Assembly (NCBI GenBank): GCA_964506505.1
Contig: CAZDKY010000034.1
Location: forward strand, 1-18,550
Length of the DNA: 18,550 bases
Direction of reading: 5' to 3'
From: M55B129 sp964506505
Lineage (GTDB): Bacteria > Bacillota > Dethiobacteria > DTU022
The translations under genes were made by a program, and so were the position numbers. Numbering within the stretch: position 1 is the first letter of the stretch; each line of letters begins with the position of its first letter. This document shows positions 1 through 7,281 of this stretch, piece after piece. A model generated the notes under the pieces. It worked only from the letters and a program-made list of their open reading frames with translations. It was not told the DNA's origin and did not search any database.

Positions 1-17
1 TGCCCCTGAAACGGGCA
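1..17 (-). terminator. Possible terminator stem after fbp, cut by window edge
   Basis: TGCCC and GGGCA form a 5-bp stem with a 7-base loop, 35 bases past the fbp stop in the direction of transcription. Any U-run would lie beyond the window edge, so this is only a candidate. Confidence 0.25.
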
Positions 18-51
18 GCCCCGCGCTAAGCTGTCTTTATTTCTGCTGCAT

Positions 52-1146
52 TTACTGGGAGAACTTGTCTTCCAAACGCTTCATGGTCTCAACAATTCCG
101 CCGTACTCAAGTTCCTTGTAATCCAGCATGGCCGGTCCCGAAAAACCCTGTTCCCTGATGGCAACGGCTTTACGGGATACTTTGTTCCTGATGTAATCCC
201 AGTACGGATGATCAAAACAATCTACCGGTTCAGTCAATTTGCCGTCATGAACACAGAAACCGGCTGCGCTGACGATCGGTGGACCATCAAAATATGAAAT
301 CATACTACCCATTTTAACAGGCATTAATGGGCCGGTATGGCTGCCGCGCATAAAGCCTGCTACATAATGTCCAATGCTGTATGGGGACAAAATTTCGCCT
401 GTTGCCGGAAAATCACCCTGACAGCGGACAATCATAACCGGGTCATCTTTACCGGTATATTTTCCGGCAATGTTGTGCAGCCTGGTTGTGCTTGCTACTG
501 CTGCCTGTTCTCCAGTTGCCCTGGAATAAATTGCCGAAACGACAAAGCGTTCGTTATCCCTGAGCAAGGCAGCCAGGTCATATAAATCCTCAGGGGTATT
601 TAATTCAATTGTCCGATCTGACTCGACGTGTTCAACGTCCATGATGACAAACTTAAATCCTTTGCCGATTTTTGGTGAAAGTATTAAACCAGCACAGTGC
701 ATCGGATCAGAAAAACCCAGGTATAAAGGCAGATTGTAAGCGCCAGGATCTGTTTTATCTGCAGTAAATAGCAGGAACGGTTCGGCTCTGCGTTCTTCAA
801 ACTCCATTTCTGCAACTGCAGGGCCAAGCCCTTTGACATTTCCTGAAAAAGCATCGGATAGCAGATCCTGTCCTGCTCCATAAAGCCCCTGTTCCTTGGC
901 CTTATTTGTCCCGGCGATAAAGGCATCCCAGGCTAATTTATGAAGTTCTTCACATCCTGTACCATTGTTGTGACAAAATAGTATGGCCACATCATCTCCT
1001 GTACTGCCGACATAATAATCTGTAATTAAATCACCAACTCTTTTGCTCACGCAATCTTTTACTGCATTGATTAGGGCATTACTTGGTTTAATGTGTCCGG
1101 CTATACTACCTACATCTGCCTTGATCACACTTAAGGTTGTTTTCAA
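52..1146 (-). CDS. fbp: Fructose-1,6-bisphosphate aldolase/phosphatase (type V FBPase)
   Basis: This is the bifunctional gluconeogenic enzyme that condenses DHAP and glyceraldehyde-3-phosphate to FBP and then dephosphorylates it to fructose-6-phosphate in the cytosol. The 364 residues match the archaeal/thermophile FBPA/P family over the full length. Visible landmarks are SVIKADVGS at the N-terminus (metal-binding Asp11), GDD at 50-52, GQDLLSD at 92-98, ADKTDPGAYNLP at 129-140, and AGKYTGKDDPVM at 227-238. The latter carries Tyr230 and Lys233, the equivalents of the catalytic Tyr and Schiff-base Lys of the characterised archaeal enzyme. Tyr348 in LEYGG matches the third catalytic residue. The start is TTG, with GAGGAGG 7 bases upstream. 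The gene stands outside the preceding operon, behind a strong terminator and its own promoter. It is unrelated to the ordinary class I-III bacterial FBPases. Confidence 0.95.
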   Translation of the reverse strand: MKTTLSVIKADVGSIAGHIKPSNALINAVKDCVSKRVGDLITDYYVGSTGDDVAILFCHNNGTGCEELHKLAWDAFIAGTNKAKEQGLYGAGQDLLSDAFSGNVKGLGPAVAEMEFEERRAEPFLLFTADKTDPGAYNLPLYLGFSDPMHCAGLILSPKIGKGFKFVIMDVEHVESDRTIELNTPEDLYDLAALLRDNERFVVSAIYSRATGEQAAVASTTRLHNIAGKYTGKDDPVMIVRCQGDFPATGEILSPYSIGHYVAGFMRGSHTGPLMPVKMGSMISYFDGPPIVSAAGFCVHDGKLTEPVDCFDHPYWDYIRNKVSRKAVAIREQGFSGPAMLDYKELEYGGIVETMKRLEDKFSQ

Positions 1147-1166
1147 GATATTCCCTCCTCATATTG

Positions 1167-1185
1167 AAAGGACAATTTGTCCTTT
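1167..1185 (-). promoter_or_regulatory. Palindrome in fbp leader, candidate operator or hairpin
   Basis: AAAGGACAATTTGTCCTTT (plus strand) has two perfect 9-base arms around one central base. It lies between the predicted fbp promoter and the ribosome site, ending about 6 bases before the GAGGAGG. At DNA level it looks like a dimeric repressor site downstream of the transcription start. As RNA it could form a 7-bp stem with a 5-base loop. The regulator is unknown. Confidence 0.55.
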
Positions 1186-1208
1186 GTCAGGTATTAAATT
1201 TTAGCAGT

Positions 1209-1237
1209 ATTTTAAGAAATATTCTATCTCTTCACAA
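1209..1237 (-). promoter_or_regulatory. Sigma-A-type promoter for fbp
   Basis: On the minus strand, TTGTGA (1232-1237) and TAAAAT (1209-1214) are separated by exactly 17 bases. This leaves a leader of roughly 55 bases containing the palindrome. A second TAAAAT preceded by TG lies 11 bases downstream (extended -10), so two nearby starts are possible. It lies between the rnjA terminator and fbp, as expected for an independent unit. Confidence 0.6.
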
Positions 1238-1265
1238 TTAATTCCTGCCGGATAAACTAATCTAC

Positions 1266-1303
1266 AAAAAAGTGTGCCTGCTTTATTTGGCAGGCACACT
1301 TTT
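1266..1303 (-). terminator. Intrinsic terminator ending the rimP-rnjA operon
   Basis: AGTGTGCCTGC and GCAGGCACACT form a perfect 11-bp stem with an 8-base loop, flanked by A and T runs. Read on the minus strand it ends in TTTTTT. It lies 35 bases past the rnjA stop codon. Because the A/T flanks are symmetric it could also stop transcripts from the opposite strand. Confidence 0.92.
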
Positions 1304-1337
1304 GAAATCTCTAAAATCTTGAAAGGGTCAAGAAAAC

Positions 1338-3032
1338 TTATTTGAACTTATCTAACGAGACGTCGATGATTATCGGCATAATCATGGGTTTACGGCCGGT
1401 TGCTTCGTAAAAATAAGAGGAAGCTACATCTCTCACTCTTGATTTAATCTTGTTCCATTCCTGAAGGTCGTTTTTGCTGATTTTATCGATAGCTGTCGCA
1501 ATTTTATTCTTGGCATTAACAATAAGATCTTCAGATTCACGTACGTAAACGAATCCCCTTGTGATTATTTCCGGACTGGTGAGTACAATATTTTTGACGG
1601 GATCCACAGCCATAACGACAATTACAATACCGTTGTCAGAAAGGATTTGACGATCCTTGATCACCACATCGCCGACATCGCCTACTCCGAAACCATCAAC
1701 AAGCACTCTCCCTGATGTAACAGAACCGTTCATTCTACCTTTTCCATCACTAAATTCTACAAGGTTACCTATTTTTGTTAGGAAAATATTTTCCTCGGGT
1801 ATTCCCAGTTTATGAGCAATTTTTGCACAGTATGTTTGCTGGCGGTACTCGCCATGCACTGGTATAACGTACTGCGGTTTTAAAAGATTAAGCATTAATT
1901 TAATCTCTTCTTCACTGCCGTGTCCGGAAACATGCACTCCGGAAACGGGGCGATAGATAACTTCTGCCTTCAGCTGGAATAAATTATTTACGGTTCTTGC
2001 TACCAGCTTTTCATTACCGGGGATTGGATTGGCAGCAATAATAACAGTGTCACCAGGAAAAATTTCCACCTGGCGATGTTCTGACTGTGAAATTCTTGTT
2101 AAAGCAGAAAGAGGCTCTCCCTGGCTGCCAGTTGTAATAAGGGCGATTTTTTCCGGCGGGAAATCCTTGACATGGTTTGTGTCGACCAGGACTCCATCAG
2201 GAATTTTCAGATAACCCAGTTCTGTGGAAATATCGACCGTGTTGACTATACTGCGACCTACAACAGCCACCTTGCGGTTATAGCGGACCGCTGCGTCAAC
2301 AACCTGTTGAATACGATGAATATTGGAAGCAAAGGTAGCCAGAATTATCCTGCTCTGTGAAAGGCGAAATATTTCGTTTATGTTTTCCCCCACTTCTTTT
2401 TCTGAAAGAGTATAACCGGGACGATCGGCATTAGTCGAATCTATAAGAGCAGCAATGATCCCTTTTCGACCAAGTTCCGCCAGTTTGTGATATTCTGTTA
2501 TTTTGCCGTCCACCGGTGTTTGATCGAATTTAAAATCACTGGTATAAACAATTGTTCCCTCCGGGGTTTCAACCGCCACTCCTACAGAATCCGGGATGCT
2601 GTGGTTGGTGCGGAAAAAACTCAGTTTAAAATTGTTGGAAAGAATCAGGTTTTGATCCGGATTGATCTCATTAAGCTTTATATTCTTAACCGGGTGTTCA
2701 CGTAACTTGGCCTCTACAAGACCCAGGGTCATCCTCGTTCCATATATTGGAACGTTTAGATCTTCAATAATATACGGCAGGGCCCCGATATGGTCTTCGT
2801 GCCCGTGGCTCAGAATGATCCCCAGGATATTTAAATTTTTTTCAAGCAGGTAAGAGATATCAGGAATGACAATATCGACACCGAGCATTGATTCATCGGG
2901 GAATTTCAAGCCGGCATCCATAATGATACATTCACTACCGTATTTCAAAACAAACATATTTTTTCCGATTTCGCCAACTCCGCCAAGCGGAATTAACTGC
3001 AATATTTCATTTTTACTTTTTTTCCTGGACAA
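1338..3032 (-). CDS. rnjA: Ribonuclease J (beta-CASP metallo-beta-lactamase RNase)
   Basis: RNase J is a 5'-3' exonuclease and endonuclease that matures and degrades RNA in Firmicutes. From the chosen start the protein has 564 residues. The zinc motif HGHEDH is at 76-81, a further metal His at 144 (RTNHSIPDS), and Asp166 in YTSDF. The beta-CASP region shows TTGSQGEPLSAL around 300-311, VSGHGSEEE around 368-375 and PVHGEYR at 391-397. A C-terminal J domain follows. The open frame extends 17 codons further upstream, but a clear GGAGG sits 6 bases before a TTG at 3030-3032, and that start gives the usual family N-terminus, which runs into LIPLGGVGEIGKNM. It is the last gene of the operon, and joins PNPase and NrnA in RNA turnover. 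Whether it is RNase J1 or J2 cannot be told here; the catalytic residues are intact. Confidence 0.93.
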   Translation of the reverse strand: MSRKKSKNEILQLIPLGGVGEIGKNMFVLKYGSECIIMDAGLKFPDESMLGVDIVIPDISYLLEKNLNILGIILSHGHEDHIGALPYIIEDLNVPIYGTRMTLGLVEAKLREHPVKNIKLNEINPDQNLILSNNFKLSFFRTNHSIPDSVGVAVETPEGTIVYTSDFKFDQTPVDGKITEYHKLAELGRKGIIAALIDSTNADRPGYTLSEKEVGENINEIFRLSQSRIILATFASNIHRIQQVVDAAVRYNRKVAVVGRSIVNTVDISTELGYLKIPDGVLVDTNHVKDFPPEKIALITTGSQGEPLSALTRISQSEHRQVEIFPGDTVIIAANPIPGNEKLVARTVNNLFQLKAEVIYRPVSGVHVSGHGSEEEIKLMLNLLKPQYVIPVHGEYRQQTYCAKIAHKLGIPEENIFLTKIGNLVEFSDGKGRMNGSVTSGRVLVDGFGVGDVGDVVIKDRQILSDNGIVIVVMAVDPVKNIVLTSPEIITRGFVYVRESEDLIVNAKNKIATAIDKISKNDLQEWNKIKSRVRDVASSYFYEATGRKPMIMPIIIDVSLDKFK

Positions 3033-3077
3033 TATTAACCTCCGTTTGATAAGTAAAGTAGGGATTGTTTCAACATA

Positions 3078-3119
3078 GATCAATACTGTATCACAGACTA
3101 CATTTTTGCAGTACTGATC
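3078..3119 (-). promoter_or_regulatory. Stem-loop in dut-rnjA intergenic leader
   Basis: Eleven-base arms at 3078-3088 and 3109-3119 (minus-strand GATCAGTACTG and CAGTATTGATC) pair fully, with one G-U, around a 20-base loop. It begins 15 bases past the dut stop and ends 45 bases before the rnjA start. No U-run follows, so it is not a standard terminator. It could be a processing or autoregulatory element in the rnjA leader. Confidence 0.45.
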
Positions 3120-3134
3120 CCCTTTACACTTTAT

Positions 3135-3590
3135 TTATATTCCTGTGTGACCGAAACCCCCGTCGTTTCGGTTAGATGACGGCAATTCAGCCGCCTGTTT
3201 TATTATAGCCCTGACAACAGGGCACAAAACCATCTGTGCAATACGGTCTCTCCGTTTTACAACAAACGGTTTTTCACCAAGATTTATAATAATAATTTTT
3301 ATTTCCCCGCGATAATCGCTGTCGATTGTCCCGGGAGAATTAAGGATGCTTATACCTTTCCTGACAGCCAGACCGCTGCGAGGTCTAATCTGTATTTCGA
3401 ATCCTTCGGGAACAGCGACTATAAGTCCTGTCGGGATTAGCGCACTTTTACCTGGCTCTATAAGAATATCTTTTTCCACTGCAGCATAGATATCCATGCC
3501 CGAAGCACCCATGCTCATATAGCAAGGCATTGGAATATCATTAGCTGAAGATAATTTTTTTATCAGCAGTTCGACATTTTGCAAAGACAA
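3135..3590 (-). CDS. dut: dUTP diphosphatase (trimeric dUTPase)
   Basis: dUTPase hydrolyses dUTP to dUMP and pyrophosphate, keeping uracil out of DNA and feeding thymidylate synthesis. All five family motifs are present in order: GASGMDIYAA (1), RPRSGLA (2), NSPGTIDSDYRGEIK (3), RDRIAQMV (4) and GGFGHTG (5). The catalytic Asp is in motif 3. The length, about 151 residues, is normal for the trimeric type. The frame also has an ATG two codons upstream (3594-3596), but AAGGAG ends only 1 base before it. The same AAGGAG is 7 bases from the TTG at 3588-3590, which I take as the start. The gene sits between pnp and rnjA, preceded by an attenuator-like hairpin that touches its ribosome site. Confidence 0.93.
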   Translation of the reverse strand: MSLQNVELLIKKLSSANDIPMPCYMSMGASGMDIYAAVEKDILIEPGKSALIPTGLIVAVPEGFEIQIRPRSGLAVRKGISILNSPGTIDSDYRGEIKIIIINLGEKPFVVKRRDRIAQMVLCPVVRAIIKQAAELPSSNRNDGGFGHTGI

Positions 3591-3601
3591 AATCATTCTC
3601 C

Positions 3602-3632
3602 TTAAAAAACCCTGGAAACCTGGGTTTTTTAA
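3602..3632 (-). terminator. Terminator/attenuator hairpin between pnp and dut
   Basis: On the minus strand TTAAAAAACCC, a 9-base loop and GGGTTTTTTAA make a perfect 11-bp stem whose 3' side carries a six-T run. It starts 5 bases past the pnp stop, and its last bases overlap the AAGGAG ribosome site of dut. It may partly terminate the pnp transcript and, when folded, limit access to the dut start. Confidence 0.6.
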
Positions 3633-3637
3633 ACCAT

Positions 3638-5773
3638 TTATCTTCTCCTGTTGTTGTTGGAGCGGGGTTTTCCCCTTTCGCCTCCGCTTTCGCCGGCCGG
3701 TTTCTTAAGAAGTGCTTTCCGGGAAAGATTTATACGTCCTTTCTCATCGATATCGAGAACTTTTACTTCAATCTCATCACCAAGGTTGACTACGTCTTCA
3801 GTTTTTTCGACCCGATGATGGTCCAGATGCGATATATGAAGAAGACCTTCTTTTCCGGGTAACACCTCTACGAATGCACCATATTTTTCCACCCTGGTTA
3901 CTTTTCCGGTATACACTTCTCCTGCTTCTACATCTTTAACCAGCGTTTCGATCATTTCTTTGGCTTTTTTACCACCTTCAGGATCGACAGCGGCTATAAA
4001 GACTCTTCCGTCCGGTTCAATGTCAATATCTACTCCTGTTTCGGCAATAATCTTGTTAATCATACGACCGCCTGGTCCAATTACTTCGCGAATTTTGTCA
4101 ACGCCAATTTGCATTTTGATCATGCGAGGAGCATTGGGCGAAAGTTCCGGACGGGTTTCATTTATTGTTTCATTCATTTTACCAAGAATAAACTTGTAAC
4201 CTTTATCAGCCTGTTCGAGAGCCTGGGAAAGGATCTCCGATGAAATACCTTTAATCTTGATATCCATCTGCAGGGCGGTAATACCATTCTCAGTTCCCGC
4301 CACTTTGAAATCCATATCACCGAGAAAGTCTTCGATTCCCTGAATATCCGATAGAATAACAACCTTGTTATCTTCCTTTATTAGGCCCATTGCTATCCCC
4401 GCTACAGCTCGCTTGACAGGAACTCCTGTATCCATCATTGACATTGAGCCTGCACAGACGCTTCCCATCGATGTAGATCCGTTTGATTCAAGCACTTCGG
4501 AAACCAATCTAATCGTATATGGAAAATCATCTTCCGAGGGAACCACCGGAGCGAGTGCTTTTTCCGCCAGGGCACCATGACCTATTTCTCTTCGTCCCGG
4601 ACCTCGCATAAATCCGGTTTCACCAACGCTGTAAGGTGGAAAATTATAGTGATGGATAAAGCGCTTTGATTCTTCGATACCAATGCCGTCCAGGATCTGC
4701 ACATCTCTCAGGGCAGAAAGGGTACAGATGTTCAATACCTGTGTTTGTCCCCTGGTAAAAAGACCAGACCCGTGGGTGCGCGGAAGCAGTGAAACCTCAC
4801 ATGTAATCGGGCGGATTTCCTGGGGACTTCGTCCGTCTGGACGTATTGAATCATTGACAATCATCAGGCGAAGAGTTTCTTTTAAAGTACTTTCGTATAT
4901 TTTAAGCAGATCAGCTTCAGAGTCCGGATATTCTTCAAGATAACTGTTTAAAAAGTTTTCTTTCACAGAGGCAAGTTTTTCTTCCCGCTCCTGTTTTTCG
5001 TTTATTTGAAGAGCTGATGCGATATTTTTTCGAATTTCCGGTTCCACCTTTTCCAATAGTTCAGGTGATAGAACGGGTACTTCAAAAAACAATTTTTCGC
5101 AGCCTGTATCGGCAACCATTTTTTCTTCCATGGCAACTATTTCTTTGATTGATTCATGGCCTGCTTCAATACACTTCAGAACATCTTCCCTGCTAATTTC
5201 ATGTGCCCCCGCTTCGACCATCATTACCGCTTCCTTGTTCCCGGCCAGCATCAGGTGTAGTTCGCTTTTTTCATTCTGTTCCTGGGTGGGGTTAACCACC
5301 GGTTTCCCATCCAACAAACCAACGATAACGGCAGCAACAGGCCCATCGAAGGGAATCTTTGAAATAGAAAGAGCTGCTGAAGCACCGATAATTGAAAGTG
5401 GTTCGGGCGGACAATCCTGATCCATCGATAAAACAGTGGTTACTATATGGACTGAATTGCGGAAACCCTTTGGAAAAAGCGGCCGTACCGAGCGATCAGT
5501 AAGTCGACATCCTAAAGTAGCTCTTTCAGTGGGGCGTCCTTCTCTTTTTATGAACCCTCCGGGTAGTCTGCCCACTGCGTAAAGCCTTTCCTCATAATCG
5601 ACGGTAAGTGGTAAAAAGTCTACTCCCTCCCTCGGTTCGTCGGAAACTGTAGCAGTTACAAGAACTACCGTGTCTTTATAGCGCAGTAAAACGGAACCGC
5701 TGGCTTGCTTGGCCAGTCTACCCGTTTCAATAGTTAGTGTTCTTCCCTGCAAATCCATAGTATATTGATTCAT
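3638..5773 (-). CDS. pnp: Polyribonucleotide nucleotidyltransferase (PNPase)
   Basis: PNPase degrades RNA 3'-5' with phosphate, releasing nucleoside diphosphates, and can run in reverse to add tails. The 711 residues show two RNase PH-like domains (about 1-220 and 305-545) joined by a helical linker, then a KH domain (551-605, with IGPGGR at 565-570) and an S1 domain (617-687). FRxxR-type contacts and the C-terminal core motif SNGSTSMGSVCAGSMS (430-445) are present, as is the catalytic Asp cluster around 482-488 in EDFLGDMDFKVAGT. The tail is short and basic with an NNNRRR end. The ATG start has GAGGAG about 10 bases upstream. It follows rpsO behind a terminator-like hairpin, the same rpsO-pnp pairing seen in many bacteria. 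Confidence 0.97.
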   Translation of the reverse strand: MNQYTMDLQGRTLTIETGRLAKQASGSVLLRYKDTVVLVTATVSDEPREGVDFLPLTVDYEERLYAVGRLPGGFIKREGRPTERATLGCRLTDRSVRPLFPKGFRNSVHIVTTVLSMDQDCPPEPLSIIGASAALSISKIPFDGPVAAVIVGLLDGKPVVNPTQEQNEKSELHLMLAGNKEAVMMVEAGAHEISREDVLKCIEAGHESIKEIVAMEEKMVADTGCEKLFFEVPVLSPELLEKVEPEIRKNIASALQINEKQEREEKLASVKENFLNSYLEEYPDSEADLLKIYESTLKETLRLMIVNDSIRPDGRSPQEIRPITCEVSLLPRTHGSGLFTRGQTQVLNICTLSALRDVQILDGIGIEESKRFIHHYNFPPYSVGETGFMRGPGRREIGHGALAEKALAPVVPSEDDFPYTIRLVSEVLESNGSTSMGSVCAGSMSMMDTGVPVKRAVAGIAMGLIKEDNKVVILSDIQGIEDFLGDMDFKVAGTENGITALQMDIKIKGISSEILSQALEQADKGYKFILGKMNETINETRPELSPNAPRMIKMQIGVDKIREVIGPGGRMINKIIAETGVDIDIEPDGRVFIAAVDPEGGKKAKEMIETLVKDVEAGEVYTGKVTRVEKYGAFVEVLPGKEGLLHISHLDHHRVEKTEDVVNLGDEIEVKVLDIDEKGRINLSRKALLKKPAGESGGERGKPRSNNNRRR

Positions 5774-5813
5774 ATATGTACTTCTCCTCTCAAATCCTAT
5801 ACTGTTTCAATTT

Positions 5814-5842
5814 AAAAACACGGGGTTCAGGCCCCCGTGTTT
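5814..5842 (-). terminator. Terminator/processing hairpin between rpsO and pnp
   Basis: AAACACGGGG (5816-5825) and CCCCGTGTTT (5833-5842) form a perfect 10-bp stem with a 7-base loop. On the minus strand the stem runs into five T's before AAA. It lies 9 bases past the rpsO stop. In other bacteria the rpsO-pnp junction carries an attenuator and RNase cleavage sites; a similar role is inferred here. Confidence 0.75.
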
Positions 5843-5851
5843 CAAATCCGG

Positions 5852-6118
5852 TTATTTCCTTAATCCCAGTTTGTTGACGATAACCTGATAGCGTTCCGGC
5901 GATCTGTCTCGCAGATAGTTTAGTAATCCTCTGCGCCGCCCTACCATTTTCAGTAACCCACGCTGTGAGTGGTGATCCTTTTTATGAATTTTCAGGTGTT
6001 CCGTCAGATAATTTATTCTTTCTGTCAGAAGCGCTATCTGTACTTCGGGTGAACCGGTATCTCCTTCGTGCCTTTTATAAAGATCAATAATCTCCTGCTT
6101 TTTACTTTGATCCAGCAT
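5852..6118 (-). CDS. rpsO: Small ribosomal subunit protein S15
   Basis: S15 is a primary 16S rRNA-binding protein that nucleates assembly of the 30S platform. The 88-residue product matches the family, with EIIDLYKRHEGDTGSPEVQIALLTERI at 9-35 described by its hallmark GDTGSPEVQ, then HKKDHHSQRGLL and GRRRGLLNYL in the rRNA-binding helices, ending KLGLRK. The open frame starts 5 codons earlier, but the GGGAGG ribosome site lies inside that extension. The ATG at 6116-6118 is 7 bases after it and gives the normal length. The upstream leader has a two-tier stem that may be an S15-binding control site. Confidence 0.96.
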   Translation of the reverse strand: MLDQSKKQEIIDLYKRHEGDTGSPEVQIALLTERINYLTEHLKIHKKDHHSQRGLLKMVGRRRGLLNYLRDRSPERYQVIVNKLGLRK

Positions 6119-6146
6119 AAAAAAACCTCCCATTAAATTAATCGCC

Positions 6147-6185
6147 GCCGGCTGTGTAAAGCGTCGGGAAAGCGCTTAACCCGGC
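6147..6185 (-). promoter_or_regulatory. Possible S15 autoregulatory leader structure
   Basis: Upstream of the rpsO ribosome site the minus strand can form an outer GCCGG/CCGGC stem (6181-6185 with 6147-6151) and an inner AAGCG/CGCTT stem (6173-6177 with 6159-6163). The inner loop has 9 bases. S15 is known to repress its own mRNA through structured leaders in several bacterial groups, but these differ in shape. The fit here is by position and pairing only. Confidence 0.35.
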
Positions 6186-6192
6186 CTGCGGT

Positions 6193-7194
6193 TCATTCTT
6201 TTAAAGATCTTAGCACAGAACAACCTGATTGTAAAGGAGTGCTACTGCCGTTTGTAGCCTGTTTAAAATAAGGAATTAACTTTCTGCCAGCTTCAATGTC
6301 AAGTCTGATCTGTTCTTTTAACTGCTGCGGTGAAGAAAAGGTTTTTGTATCACGCAGTTTCTCAATGAATAAAAGACGTATGGAATAGTTGTATATAGTA
6401 CCACTAAAATCAAGGATGTGGGTTTCTACGCTTGTATCATAACGAGAAAAAGTCGGCCTGGAGCCTACATTGGTTACCCCAAAAAGATACCCTCCGTTTA
6501 AATTCCCAACTGCGGTAAGGTAAACACCCCTTCCCGGCCATAAAAGGCGGGGACTGGCGGCAATATTGGCTGTTGGATAAACCATTTGTTTCCCAATCCC
6601 GTAACCCTTGATGACTTTTCCTGTTCTGAAAAAATAATAATTCAACAGTTCGGCAGCTTCCTTGACAGCTCCGGATAGAAGAAGAGTTCTGACCCTGGAA
6701 CTGCTGACTTCCCTTCCCCTGTATTTGAGCATCGGGGATACATCAACCGTAAACCCGAGTTTCTCTCCCCAGTAACGCATAGTCTCAGCGCTTCCGGTTC
6801 CCTGCTTGCCGAATGAATAATCACTGCCCGTGAAAACAGTTTTCACATGTAGTTTATCCAACAAATAATTAAGGACAAAATGTTCCGGGGATAAATGTGA
6901 AATTTCAGCTGTAAAAGGTTCCACAATTAAATATTGCAGTCCCAGTTCAGACATAATTTCAGCCCTATCGGCCAGTTCAGATAATAGGACAAAAGGCCTT
7001 TCCGGATGAAGGGAAATTACCGGGTGTGGATCAAAAATTAGGGCGGCACTTATTCCCCCATATTTTTTTGCCGCTTCAATCGTTTTTCTAATGATCATCT
7101 GGTGACCTCTGTGCACACCGTCAAAATTGCCGAGGGCCAGGTAGAGCGCCTGCCCGCTTACAGGCAGGCGCTCTACTCCGTTTATAATCTCCAT
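6193..7194 (-). CDS. ribF: Bifunctional riboflavin kinase / FAD synthetase
   Basis: RibF phosphorylates riboflavin to FMN and adenylylates FMN to FAD. The 333-residue product has an N-terminal nucleotidyltransferase domain with GNFDGVHRGHQ (22-32), FDPHP (54-58) and SSSRVRTLLLSG (164-175). The C-terminal flavokinase domain has GKVIKGYGIGKQMVYPTANI (192-211), GVYLTAVG, and the ETHILDF segment with its catalytic Glu. A Ser/Gly-rich 20-residue tail follows. The frame allows an ATG 9 codons upstream, but AGGAAAGGTGAA lies within that stretch and leads to the ATG at 7192-7194, giving the usual N-terminus. Codons 7-18 coincide exactly with a perfect 14-bp-stem inverted repeat, described separately. 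ribF next to truB and rpsO is the standard order. Confidence 0.95.
   Translation of the reverse strand: MEIINGVERLPVSGQALYLALGNFDGVHRGHQMIIRKTIEAAKKYGGISAALIFDPHPVISLHPERPFVLLSELADRAEIMSELGLQYLIVEPFTAEISHLSPEHFVLNYLLDKLHVKTVFTGSDYSFGKQGTGSAETMRYWGEKLGFTVDVSPMLKYRGREVSSSRVRTLLLSGAVKEAAELLNYYFFRTGKVIKGYGIGKQMVYPTANIAASPRLLWPGRGVYLTAVGNLNGGYLFGVTNVGSRPTFSRYDTSVETHILDFSGTIYNYSIRLLFIEKLRDTKTFSSPQQLKEQIRLDIEAGRKLIPYFKQATNGSSTPLQSGCSVLRSLKE
7141..7176 (-). repeat. Perfect inverted repeat inside the ribF 5' coding region
   Basis: GTAGAGCGCCTGCC and GGCAGGCGCTCTAC, 14 bases each, are perfect reverse complements around an 8-base spacer. The 36 bases are exactly codons 7-18 of ribF (Val7 to Tyr18), beginning 19 bases into the coding sequence. 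The arms are more GC-rich than the sequence around them. In mRNA this would be a very stable hairpin just after the start codon. Confidence 0.9.
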
Positions 7195-7261
7195 TGTTAG
7201 TTCACCTTTCCTGCATTCCATTCACCTGGTGGCAGAACAGAAAACCATGTTACCAGCTAAA

Positions 7262-7281
7262 TTTAACGCTGCTACGTTAAA
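7262..7281 (-). other. Weak stem-loop over the truB stop codon
   Basis: TTTAACG and CGTTAAA, 7 bases each with a 6-base spacer, span the truB stop (7277-7279). On the minus strand it is followed by a T-poor stretch, so it is at most a weak pause or stability element. Confidence 0.25.

Noticed and set aside
7141..7176. Resemblance of the ribF hairpin arm to a tRNA D-arm/anticodon segment (GTAGAGCGCCTGCC)
   Set aside because: No acceptor stem, T-arm or CCA region is nearby, and the bases encode a normal RibF N-terminus.
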